Shown here: positions 49,511 through 61,200 of the stretch, piece after piece
Numbering within the stretch: position 1 is the stretch's first letter
How the letters are laid out: each line of letters begins with the position of its first letter
Assembly: GCF_008831285.2 (NCBI RefSeq)
Contig: NC_045147.1
Span: 10,163,427 to 10,227,426 of the forward strand
Length of the DNA stretch: 64,000 bases
From: Nymphaea colorata
Taxonomy: Eukaryota > Streptophyta > Magnoliopsida > Nymphaeales > Nymphaeaceae
Direction of reading: 5' to 3'
The notes under the pieces: generated by a model
The model's database searches: none
The model's input: the letters and a program-made list of their open reading frames with translations, nothing else
What the model was told of the DNA's origin: nothing
Position numbers and translations under genes: made by a program

Positions 49511-52500
49511 ATGAAGGCGATGTCGTCCAAGGCCGTGGTTCTGAGGTTCAATCTGGTCTTCATCGCACTGTTCCTCATCTTCTACACCGGCCTTCTGCTC
49601 ACTCCATCCATCGACCCTCAGGGTCGGCAGATGATGGTCAGATCATGTCCATCTGATGGTTGTCAAATGACCAAGGTAAGGTGAGTACCATGGTTGAGCA
49701 TTAGCAAGAAGAAATCCCATGTAGTTTCTCTTCACAAAATCCATGTTTTATTTGTTTCAGAACCAAAAACTTAAACCTCCTTTTAATCTCTAATCTTTGA
49801 CTACCCACAATGATTTTCAGCTTCAAGGTTGCACCTCCAGTAGCAAATTCTTATTATTGGTGTCATGATGATGAACGATTTTCTTAAAATTTATTTGCCT
49901 GAATCATGTATCACAAGGAAATTGAATTGTATACAGTTGAGAAGCATTTCTTTTCAGATTGATAATCAGAAATGCTGTTGCTTGTACACCATTTTCTGGT
50001 CAGTTAACTAGCAACTTTGATCTTCAGGTGATTGGAAATAACACTAGAGTGAAGCAATCCAAGTATGAAGGCAACAGAAAGCTCGAAGCCTACAGCAATG
50101 AAGGTGAAGGGATGATGGTGAAGGTGAAGCCTGCAATAAATATTTCCGCAGTGAGGAAATCCAACGTCCCCAGAGAAGAAAGGGTGGCGAAAGAAAATCG
50201 AGGGGCCAGCATCGCGCCAGTGAGGGAAGTAGTGAAAGTGAAGCAAAGAATTTTGGGCGTTGCTCCGGGGAAAGGTCTTGTGGATGTGAAGCCAGGAACG
50301 AAGATCGCGCTCGTGAATTTGAAAGACACCGAGGTGCAACAATGGAAGAATGCAGGTGAGGCAACCGTGATCGGATTCGACAAGGTGTCGGAGCTGTTCC
50401 GGTGGGATCACCTATTCCCCGAGTGGATCGACGAGGAGGAAGTGAACAAGGAGCCGTCGTGCCCGGAAATTCCGATGCCGGATTTCGGGAGCTACGGCCG
50501 GGATTTCGAGTTGGTGGTCGTCAGACTGCCGTGTAAGTTCCCGGAAAAGGGGTGGAAGAGGGATGTGCACAGGCTGCAGGTTCACCTCATCACTGCCAAC
50601 TTGGGAGTGAGGAATGGGAAGGAAGGGCTGTCGAAGCTAAGGTTCCTGTTCTTGGGCTCCTGCATGCCGATGGTGGAGATGTTCAGGTGCGAGGAGTTAG
50701 TGAGGCGTGAGGGCGATGCATGGCTCTATGACTCAGACTTGCTCAGACTTGAAGAGAAGGTTTCCCTGCCAATTGGCTCCTGCAAATTATCACTGCCACT
50801 GTGGAAAGAAGGTAAACCATTAATTTATTTATTTATGGCAACTATTTATTTATTTATTTGCTTACTTAGGTGGGAATAATCAATCTGTCCTGTAACTGCA
50901 CATTGGCTGGTCTCTGGTTGGTATAACCGCTCCTACCCACTGAGTACACCTAAGATTAGTGACAACCCACTTGCCTGGATCACCTGATTAGTCAGATTTG
51001 ATGAAGGAAAAAGGAAGAGGCTCTGGTTTCTGCAGTAGAGTCCCAAGAAGAAATGTTGTCTGAAAAAAGCTTTCAAGCTCAGATTTTAGCATATAATCCA
51101 TAGGATTCAAGATTACAATTAGGACAGTAAGCATCCAGTTGATGTCTGAAAGAAAATTAATTAGATCGAGATCAGCACTTAAGTTTTCAAAAAGCTGTTG
51201 ATCATTCTTTTCTGTTCTATGTTATCTAGAGTCTAGAGAGAGAGCAGATTCCCTGCATACTAGCTCTGCTTTCTCTCTCTCTCTCTCTTTTCTATGCTCC
51301 ATTCACCTTGTTCTATAGGTTTTTTTGTTTATTTTTGTTGTTTTTTGCCGTCCCTTTGTTTTCTTTGTAATTATTTGAAACTTGATTTTTGTTAATGAAT
51401 TCTCACTTTGTCGGCTCTCACTTCAATTGCTGAGAGACAGAATGAAGTTAGCCTCCTGGTTTTGTAGTCCCATCTGTTGAGGACATTTTGGTCATTTAAG
51501 CATGTAAACATTCTAGAACCAAGATAGAATCACAAGAAAAATTGGCAAGAATATTAAACAATATATTAATTCATTATATATACACTTTTAGGTACCAACC
51601 CACTGTGAGAATTTTATTGTTGGAAGCTTCTAAATGTCTGGCAGAGCGAGACTCAGTGCCAGTCAAATTTCCAAAAATGCCCGTGAACAGGATGAAATAT
51701 AAAGCCGTTAGTTGGACGACTCTGAATAATGGTTGTCCATTCCGGCTCCCAAATTCCCAGTCCCGAGTCGACTGTTTAAGTGCAGTTGATCCGAGCCTGA
51801 CCACATTGCTGGTTCTAATGGTCAATGCAGGAACCAATGAGATTGCTGATTTGTGGAAGAGGGGGACTGCCTGGGCCAATGAAGGTCGGACCAGATGGCG
51901 GCACCAGTGGCGGCCGCCGCAGCATCCGAGACGGGAGGCGTACGTAACGGTTCTCCATTCATCGGAGTTGTATGCATGCGGTGCGATCACCCTGGCTCAG
52001 ACCCTCCTCCAAACAAACACAACCCGGGACCTGGTCATCCTAGTGGACAGATCCATTAGCCCTCAGACCCGTCTTTCTCTCCAGTCAGCCGGGTGGAAGG
52101 TCCGGGAGATAACCCGGATCCGAAACCCGTTTGCCAAGAAGAACAGCTACAATGAGTACAACTACAGCAAGCTCAGGCTCTGGCAACTGACCCGGTATGA
52201 CCGGGTCGTGTTCATCGACTCGGACATACTTGTCCTCCGGAACTTGGACGTCCTTTTCGACTTCCCCCAGCTGTCGGCGACCGGCAACGACGGCGTGATC
52301 TTCAATTCCGGCGTCATGGTGATCGAGCCGTCCAAGTGTATGTTCAAGAACTTGATGAGGGAGACCAAGAGGGTAGTGTCCTACAATGGAGGGGACCAAG
52401 GGTTCCTCAATGAGGTCTTCATTTGGTGGCACAGGCTGCCTAGGAGGGTCAACTACTTGAAGAACAAATGGTCAACCAGCACCATGGAAGGGAAGATCAA

Positions 52501-52810
52501 GGACCAACTATTTGGGTCAGACCCACCTAAGCTCTATGGGGTGCACTACCTTGGGATGAAGCCATGGCTCTGTTACAGGGATTATGACTGCAATTGGGAC
52601 ATGAAAGGCCAAGAAATATTCGCGAGCGACGTGGCGCACCGGCGTTGGTGGATGGTGCATGACAAAATGGCACCTGACCTACAGAAGTTGTGTCTGCTAA
52701 CACCAAGAAGGAAGTTTGAGTTGCAATGGGACAGGAAACTGGCCAAGAAGGCTAGGTTTGGTGATGGGCATTGGAGGATCAATATCACAGACCCTAGGCA
52801 GTCCTTGTGA
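49511..52810 (+). CDS. GUX: UDP-glucuronate:xylan alpha-glucuronosyltransferase (GUX/PGSIP, GT8)
   Basis: Three exons (49511-49675, 50028-50811, 51831-52810) join in phase to give 642 residues. The first exon holds a type II membrane anchor (about residues 12-33, FNLVFIALFLIFYTGLLL), which fits a Golgi enzyme with a lumenal catalytic domain. A Lys/Val-rich stem follows (about 56-170), then the plant-specific region with LFPEWIDEEE and PCKFPEKGWKRDVHRLQVHL. The GT8 domain starts near REAYVTVLHSSELYACGAI. The DxD metal/UDP-sugar motif is in VVFIDSDILVLRNLD (DSD at 446-448). Further family blocks are FNSGVMVIEP (474 on), YNGGDQGFLNE (about 501-511) and HYLGMKPWLCYRDYDCNW (555 on). GUX enzymes add glucuronic acid side chains to xylan in plant cell walls. 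The subgroup cannot be fixed by eye. Exon 2 starts at 50028, not at the AG at 49957, because only the former keeps phase. Confidence 0.92.
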
Positions 52811-53185
52811 TAAGTTAACAACTGCGCCATTTTGGCTTTCTTCTTTGTCATCATATTCTTTTGCTGGTTAGGCTGACCAGGGATGGTGTAGTTGGAGTAT
52901 TAGACATTTGTTCTTTTTGTGAGGGAATAAGTTTTTTGGAGATTCTTTTCAAATTTCTCAGACTATCAATGTGCAGATGTTTGATGATAAGTTATATATA
53001 GTGTATTTTTGCTGGTCATTATTTGAAAGTAGAGCCTTGTATGTTTGATGATAGCCTCAGCTCTGGTCTCAGATCTGCCGGATAACCACCACTTGATTTC
53101 TGCAAAATTTTGGATCCTATATACGTCAGAGGTTTCGGTCGATCTTTTGCTTGGTACGCAAATGTATATGAAGTCTATCGCTATA
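52811..53185. other. 3' flank of the GUX-like gene
   Basis: This is probable 3' UTR, T-rich, with no other gene seen. Confidence 0.4.
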
Positions 53186-53189
53186 GACT

Positions 53190-53950
53190 AATTGATCACG
53201 TCAGGTCCAGGGATTTTAAATTCAAGGCTTTCTAAAGACACCTTTTTTTTTTTTTTTTTTGAATTTGAATCGAAATAGTTAGTCTTTTATTATAAGTTTG
53301 AAACATGTTTGCATGGCCGTATAGATAGGGAGAGACAGGTCACTCTTTGGTGTCCCATTTTCATGGGCATTATGCTATTGTGTTGCATGGGATGACAAGT
53401 TTTGATCACTGGTACATAGATTTTAAATTCAAGGCTCTTAAAAGACACCCATTTTTTTATTTTGAATTTGAATGGAAAGACTTAGTGTTTTATTATAAAT
53501 GAGAAGCGTGTTTGCATGACTCGATTTCTATAGGCATTATGCTCGTGTCATACGGGATGCCAGGGAGTTTAAATTCGATGCTCTTAAAAGACACCAAGTT
53601 TTTTTTTTTTTTTTTTTGAGCTTGAATTTAAAGACTTAGTGTTTTATTATAAGTGAAAAACATTTTTGCATGGCCCTATAGACAGGAGAGACAGGTCATT
53701 CTTTTGTTTTTTATTTCCATAAGCATTATGCTCCTTGTGTCATATGGGATCATCTGGGATGACAAGCCTTGATCACTGGTCCATGGATTTTAAATTCAAG
53801 GCTCTTAAAAGACACCTTTTTTTTTTAATTTGAATTGAAAGACTTAGTTTTTTAAAATAAACATGTTTGCATGGTCCTATAGACTGGAAGAGAGATGTCA
53901 CTCTTTTGATTTCCATAGACATTATGATATTGTACAGTATAGGATTTAGT
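53190..53950. repeat. Tandem array of about 150-230-bp units, four copies
   Basis: The ordered motifs gattttaaattcaaggct, aaagacacc plus poly-T, gaatttgaat, gacttagtgttttattata, catgtttgcatgg, agacaggtcactctttt and gcattatgct recur four times, with unit starts near 53211, 53420, 53567 and 53786. Copies differ by small deletions, and the third lacks part of its middle. No coding content. The array ends where the LINE remnant starts. Confidence 0.85.
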
Positions 53951-53953
53951 ATG

Positions 53954-54790
53954 TTATGAAGGTGAAGGTATGCTGTCTCTTAAGTAGCCACCAATATAAT
54001 CTTGGGGAAGGATTCGTTTCGTTTTTTGGGCGGTGGATCGTAATTCTCTCTCTTGGCGTGTGTGTGTGTGTGTGTTAGAGAGAGAGAGAGGGCCTTGAAA
54101 TCTTTTGAAAACTAAAGCAGCACTCTTTGCACACAGGTCAGGAACTTGAAGACCTCTTTCTTTTGGCAAGCAAATGAAATCCCACGCAACATGATGCCTT
54201 TTGGATGTAGTAGTGAGCGGATCATCCCACAAAAACTTTTTCGAGTACTTGCTAATCGATCTTTGAACAATAATTAGCATCAGCACAAGAGACATTAAGT
54301 ACATAGGAATTGTGGGCAACATATGCTTGATAAGGGTCAACCGACTTGCTATCGAGAGATATTTTCAGTGAACTTAAGCCTATTAGCAATCACTTCAGCT
54401 ATCAATCTTCGAAGAAGAGTGAATAAAAAAATTTGTCTGAACTTAGAAGTATCAGTACCATCATCTTGATTTGGACAAGGGAGACGATAGAACGATGCAT
54501 AGACGAAGGTAGGCAGGCATTGTGATAGAATTCAGTGAGCACTTGATGAAAGTCCGCATGAAATAAATTACGAATGCGCTAATGAATATCAGGTTGAAGA
54601 CCGTCTGGACCTGACGCCTTCCAACCACTCAGTTGTTTGAGAGCCTCGTTAACTTCAGAAGGACGAAAAGGACTCCGCAAAAGAAAGGCCTGCGAGGGAG
54701 ACAAGACATGAAAGCCCAACTCACCAATAGAAGAACCAGGGTAGAATATTACTTCCTGGAAAAGAAAGATGCTGCAGTGAGAATATCCGG
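53954..54790 (-). mobile_element. LINE (non-LTR retrotransposon) reverse transcriptase remnant, internally deleted
   Basis: The minus strand reads, from high to low coordinate, FRPSEVNEALKQLSGWKASG followed by PDGLQPDI (about 54665-54580), then CLPTFVYASFYRL and PNQDDGTDTSKFRQIF (about 54480-54440), then LIAEVIANRLKF (about 54400). It jumps directly to ASRLTLIKHMLPTIPMYLMS (about 54345-54285), and then KKFLWDD and HHVAWDFICLPKERGLQVPD. These match the order of plant L1-type LINE reverse transcriptase. The central palm with the catalytic ADD motif, normally between the last two groups, has been lost. Endonuclease is not clear. Stops and frameshifts are present, so it is dead. Confidence 0.8.
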
Positions 54791-54799
54791 TCCTTGAAA

Positions 54800-56282
54800 T
54801 GCGATCCCATCCACCAGTATGTATTGTTATCTCTCAACTTCAACTACCGAACCTTCGACCGCTGCTTCCAGTAGCACTCGTCAAACACACAGAGTTGGGT
54901 TAATTTGATAGTCAATGAGACTTGCTGAACACGACACTCATCCAGTTGCCGCTCCACCGAAGAGGTGGAAGAAGTCAAGCCTTGCAGACTATTCAACTCA
55001 GTTAGCGTTCACCCTTAAGACTTAATTGTTAAACCTTCTTTTGAAGGAATCTTACATCCCCAATATTAGTTGGTTTCATCCAATCAGTTTCAGTATAGTT
55101 GGTGGAGCTCACCGAAGCACATGGATAATGCTCTTAAGACTCTGGTTGCCTACCATAATTTAAACAAAGACACTGCTGACCATAAACCTCTGTTACAGAG
55201 TGATTTGGTAGATGGTTTGATCAGCTGGTTGAGCAAATGCTCCCTCTGGATCTCATCTAAGATCTGCTGTCCTCTATTGCAGTGTTTTGCTTGCCATAAG
55301 TAAACCTCGGGTTCACATTTTTTTTTGGGACAATCTTGTCTGGATTTTAAAATCCTGACTTGGAATTTCAGGCTGTAACTGAGACTGAAACAAGAAATTT
55401 CGTGTGCGCTTTTTTGGCCCTTTAATGAAAGATGGTATCATGTCAGGTTGCATTGTAAGTTAAGAAATGGCACCAAACAGATTCCACCATTATTAGCGCC
55501 TACGAGAAGACCTGCTAACCTCCTTGATGCAGTTTTTCTTTGCATTGAAGTTTACCGTCTTAATGTTCAGATACTGGAGACGAGTCCCACTTTTGTTGTG
55601 GGTTGCTCTGGTTCGTCCCCAATAAAAATCCTTCCTGAAGTAAAAGGTACCCTTTCTTTACCTGCCGAGGAAGTTCCCATATTGCTTACGCTTTTTCCCG
55701 CAGAACGAGTTCAAAATTGAACTTCAGAAGATAGATGCCAGAAACTTTTATCTGAAGCAAAATCTTGATTCATCTGGGTGAGCGATTGATGTCCAGAGAG
55801 AGCCAAGCTCTCTCCCATACCCTTGTCTCATGGTCCTATGCAGCATATGCGTCTGGAGTTACATTGGTGTTACACTCTGCTAGTAGGGAAGCCACATATA
55901 GGCAACACCAACCTCACAAGAAATCTTTATTTTTATGTTGGTGCTTTAAAAAAATTGTATATAGTAGATCTGTAGGACTTTTAACTAGTGTCCCTCGGCC
56001 CAAAGTTTCTGACTCCACCACACCGTTTTGCTCCACCACACCGTTTTGCCTCATATGACTTAACACAGCATAACACTCATGGGAGTTGAAGTGACAATGT
56101 GAGATCTAAAAGTGGGCATCATATGCCGGGTACCCGATGGGCAGTCAAGGCTGGGCTTGGACCAGTTATTGGCAGTGGTTTGACCTCCACGGCCTGTTAA
56201 AAGAAACTCGTTGGGCCAGGGTGGCCTGAGTTAGGGTATTAGGGGCCTTTTTTTTGTTCTCTCTCTCTCTCTCTCTCTCTCT

Positions 56283-56314
<32 letters not shown>

Positions 56315-58250
56315 GACCAAAAGTTTCTAATATATTAGAAAAGAAGATGTTAAGGACTTTAAAAAATGATAGACATCAAAGTGGGTACCCAGGGGTATGA
56401 ATATGAAAATCAGGCTTAACCCAATAATTAAGCGAGCCATGCTTGGATTACCAAGAACATCTTCGAGCCTGCCCGAGCTCAGCTTTGTCAAAGCCTTGAG
56501 CTGGCTCTGCCAAATGCCGAGTCCTAGTGAGAGCTTCAAGCCTACCAACCAAACCAGTTGCTTATTGCCTCTTCAGAAGTACGTTACTAAGCCAGAAAGT
56601 TGATGTTATCAAAAAGAGAAAAAGGGAAGAAAGCTTGGAGAAGTTCGTTACGCTTCGTTGAAATGAAAAACTCTGTTCTCAAATGTTTTATTTACACTTT
56701 TATCACCTATTATTTCAATCCTTTCTTCGATTGATCTATATTTTTTACTCCACGTATGCTGTGCTTTTTCAATCATACAGGCACATGCTATTATGACTAT
56801 ATACTTAATTTTTCCTCTTGTTTTCATTTGGTTTGGGAAGCCCTTATGACACCTTAGGTCCTCAGCTCGCCATTATGAAGATGGAACGAGTGGATGGCTG
56901 TCCAGAGAGAGGAATCCTAATGATGTCAAGACCATGTTTCTGCACATTATGTAGGTTCTCAACTACAAACCTTACTTGGAAATAATGCCAGACCAGTATA
57001 CGTGGTGAGCAAGTGGTAAGAGGGAAAACCAGTTGAAACTTTTGGAACAAGTCTCAGCTTGTTTATCTTGTTGCCTGAATATTTTTATGTATCGCCCTCA
57101 TAAGGTTAGATATCGGAGCTCACCCTCATGAAAATAAAAAAGAAAAAAAAAAGGTAGAAGGCTCATAACCAAGCATTCATCTCTAGCAGGAGGAAGAGCT
57201 TGTACAATCTAAAGAAATAACAGCAACGAACCCAAGTTAGAAAAGGAAAACCAAACAAAGACGGAAATGAAAATGATTGCCTTTTATTTTTTTTCCCCTT
57301 AGTATCATGCCACTGTGTTGTGGATGAAAGAGATGCCAATGTTAATGATGAATTGACCACTGAGCAACATGCTGACAAGGTAGCTCACCATCCAAAGTGA
57401 AACAGGGAACCCTTGTCGCGAGTTACCTCTATTGATTTTGTTTCCCAGCATCACGATTTCTGTTTTTCTGTTTCAAGGTGGCAACACAATTCAATACATA
57501 CCTTTCAAATGAACTAATCAGCCCACTTCGAAGCATCGACAGACCGATTTTTGCCTACCCTGATCTATGTACTTCATCTTAAGCAAGCCCAGACAAAGCC
57601 AAAGTGGTTAGCATAAGGGGCCACGGTCATGGTTAAAACTTCAAAACACCCCACGCGACCGCTTTGCAGAAATTCAAGCTATAAGGTGGCACATTTTAAT
57701 AAAGTACACTCAAGGTTTTGCTGCTGCCTTCAACAGAATTCAAAGATTGGGCTCCTCTTCAAACTCGTTTGAGAAAAGAAGTGATACTCATAAGAGCCCC
57801 ACCACAGCAAACCAGGTCAACCCTTTCGGCACAAAATGCTCCAAGCTCAACCCAGACCATTCGTAAGTGGAACTTCCATGACAAGACTAAGCCTCGACTA
57901 CCAAAGCCTCACCATTCAATACCATAGAAAGCTCAGGCAACACAGACTCGCATGGTCTAATACAAATGCCATGGTTTTCCGGAGCTAACCTGATTGTGAA
58001 GTGCCCGGATAGGTAATGAAAGATAAAAAGCTCAGGCCCTAAGAGCTGCTGATTCTCATGAAATGGCAAACTTCATGCAAAAAGACCTTTCAGTAATGTC
58101 ATCTGTGCATCCCTGTTAGATAACATTTCATTCAAAAAAGAACGCCACCAAGCATGAATGACATAAGCAGCAAAAGAGGTCATCTAGGAATGGTTTCACT
58201 AAATACAATCAACTGGAATTTTTGAAAATATATGATAAAATGATTATCTT
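54800..58250. other. Intergenic DNA with possible exon remnants, no gene identified
   Basis: On the plus strand, open pieces at about 55070-55303 (NALKTLVAYHNLNKDTADHK) and 55448-55720 (LDAVFLCIEVYRLNVQILET, then GTLSLPAEEVPILLTLFPAE) have the feel of coding exons. They do not splice into a gene I recognise. A (CT)n-(TA)n tract lies at 56260-56313, beside GC-rich words like those of the 30.3-kb MITE. Bases from about 57900 to 58258 are probably 3' UTR of the pinin-type gene. Confidence 0.4.
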
Positions 58251-58258
58251 AAAATTAT

Positions 58259-61200
58259 CTAGTTTCTTTCCTCTGGGCTAGGACTGATCTTACCAGCTTC
58301 TGTTTCCACTTCTTCATCGACCCTTCTAATACCATTATCGTCAACCACAAGGACATCATCCATCATATCATCTTCTCCAACATCGTCTTCAACATCTTCT
58401 TCATTATCATCACCACGTGGGATTTTAGAAGTCTTAGGTCCGTGAGCTTGTCTGTGTGTCTCCAGTTCTTGATCCATGGTCTCCTGCAAATTTGCTTTAT
58501 TATTTGCCTTCCATGCATTCCTAGCATTTTGCCATCTTTCAAGCTCAGCTTCCACATTTGCAAGATAGTTTTCGGTAATTTGCTTCTGATATTCAGTCAG
58601 TTCCTCTCTTCGTCTTGCCTTCCACTCAAGAAGCTCCTGAAAAAATTCAAAGCAACAAAAATAAAGGCTGCTCCATGGATCATATTATCAACACAATCAT
58701 TTTCATCCTCCAGGCACAAGCCCCAAGCCTTGTCATTCTGATTTGTGTTCCCGTACGCAATAATACCTGGAGTTCTTAAGGAATGACATTGTTCACAAAA
58801 GGAGACTACCTTTTCTTTCCGTTGCTCAGTTAAGGCTGCATCATCTTCCAATGGTTTGGCTGGCATGTAAAAAATTGGAGGTTCTGCTTTCGTTCTACAA
58901 ACCAAAGAAACAAAAATATGTCAAAGATGAATCGGCAGATAGAGCAGCAAATCTGTTATGTTCTGTAAGTCTGCACCAGTTGCAGCTTCTCATTCTTAGA
59001 AGCTAACATCACCATGCACATGAACAGAAACTTATCTTTGTTCTCAATAAAATTGGGAACATGGACACTTTTGGACCAAAAGTAGAAATAACCTGCAGAA
59101 AGAGAAACAAGAGAAAACAAGACATTAGGAAAAACAAAACGCGAGAGAGAGAGGGAAGTATAATGGAGAAAATAATAGCTGGAAACAGGTAAACAGCTCA
59201 ACACAAAAAAGATGCAGAACATAAGCAGCATAAGCAAGCGACAGAAAAAACCTAAATTGGATACCTTAAAAAATTGCACAGTTTATTATGGTGCTCAGCC
59301 CAGCGAAGAAACACCAATTCCAACTTCTTCTCTTCAGCCTTTGCAGCAACTCTAGCTCGAAGAGTCTACTTAAGCAAAGATCAAAGTTTTGGTGGTAAGC
59401 TCATGGCAAAAAAATAATCTGTAAGGCATTTCCACAAATAACATTCTCAGGTTTTTAATGGTGAGACTTTTTCAGGTATTTTTCAGCAAAGTTGTTCTTT
59501 TGGAAAAACTAAGAAGCAAATAAAAAAAATAGGCAAAGATGAAAAAAAAATGAGAAACTAATAAGAAGACATTAAAAAAACTAGTTAAAATGATCAGGAT
59601 AACGCTTTAATGATGACAAAGATTATGAAAAGCAATTGAATTTAACATGAAATTTAAATCCATGATGATATTAATGTAAAAAATTTTAAAAAGGAAAATG
59701 ATGGGAAAAAGTGCAAAAAAACATGATAAAATTATTTACACATTTCTTTTCAAAAAAACACATTTTTTTCATTTTTTTGTTAATATTTCAATATTTTCAA
59801 AGATATGGTGATATCTGTGACAATATAAAGCAAGGTAGCATAAAGAATAAAACCCACCAAATCACGCCTCCGCTTTTCAGCAAGCTCTTCACGCTCTTGC
59901 TGACGTAGTTTCTCACTTTCCTCACGAGCCCTTTCTTCAGCCTGCACAAACATGTTTTAACTAAGAGTTTGAAAAAGAATCATCTGTATACTACTTTGTT
60001 GAAATTTACATCTGTTATAGAAAAATTAAGGAGAGAGAAAAGTTCAACAGGACCAAACACCAAATCCTAGTTGATAGAACTAAGAAAGAATGGAGTCCAA
60101 GGACAATGCAAGGTTGCAGCAAATAAAAATACTTAAGAGTCAAAATAAAGAAGCAGCTATCTACATGTCAGTTCTACAAGTTCATGTCTAGTGTGCCATG
60201 ACAAATCTTGGTAAAGGAGGAGGCAAGTTCCTAGTGCATCAAACAAACCAACAGCAAATAAATTCAGCAGAATAACTCTAATCCTGTCAAGTAGCATGAA
60301 AGAACAAATGAATTTTACAAACACAAACAGTCACCAGAAATACCTTTCAAAATAGGTGGCCTTTTCTAATATTGCATTGTTTCCAACAACAACCACAATA
60401 GTATCATGTTAAGACTTAAAATTGTCACATTCCAAAATATTAACCACATTCGTTGCAGACAAAAATTGAAAAGAAATACAAAATTCATTAATACACTGCT
60501 CACACTTCACATATCTTCTATGTGCTTGTCTTGACTCTTGTTTTTTGATGAATATTGGTATCACCAATTACTTCCAACATTTTCACCAAACAGTGACCCA
60601 ATGGCATCAAATATTTCCATTATTAGTAACCATTCTTCAGAACAATCTGTTTTGCACCTAATGACAAATGTTGCCATTCTCCTAACCATACTTCATAACA
60701 ATCTGTTTTGCACCTCAATTTCACTAAATCCTGTCAACACACAAGTTTAGAAAAGCCAAAGAGTACTTCAGACCCCAGCAAATTCTTCTATAAAAGCGAG
60801 GAGCAAAACAATGAGAACATCCATTTTGATAAGAATATGGTTGTGAACTTCATATGAGACTGTTCTCTTCTCCATAAATATTTTTGTTCGATTCACCTCT
60901 ATGTCAAAAAAATAAGAACAAAAGCAGGATACATATGAAACCTTACTTTCACTAATTTTTTCAAAGTTCCTTTTTCAGTTTTTAATCATTGTTGATGCGC
61001 CTAAGAAAATAGACTTATATTGTTGATTACAATGTATTGACTTGTTTAGAACCTGAAATGGCTGCCACCCCAAGGGTATACTTCTGAATCAGTTAAAAAA
61101 AGTAAGGGTTCTCCAGGAACCTAGATAAGGCAGGGATATCTTTGTCCAAAGCTACTAAGGCAGGAAAATGAATAGCTATTTGCCTATTTCCCGTATTTAG

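Noticed and set aside
49958-50027. Earlier acceptor for GUX exon 2
   Set aside because: The AG at 49957 would put exon 2 out of phase with exon 1; the AG before 50028 is in phase.
51542-51830. Apparent N-terminal extension of the last GUX exon
   Set aside because: It lies in intron 2. The acceptor at 51831 restores the phase set by exon 2, and family proteins have no such insert.
57590-57660. SINE or tRNA-like A-box (agtggttagcataagg) with a weak B-box
   Set aside because: The B-box is poor, no cloverleaf can be drawn and no TSD or tail was found.
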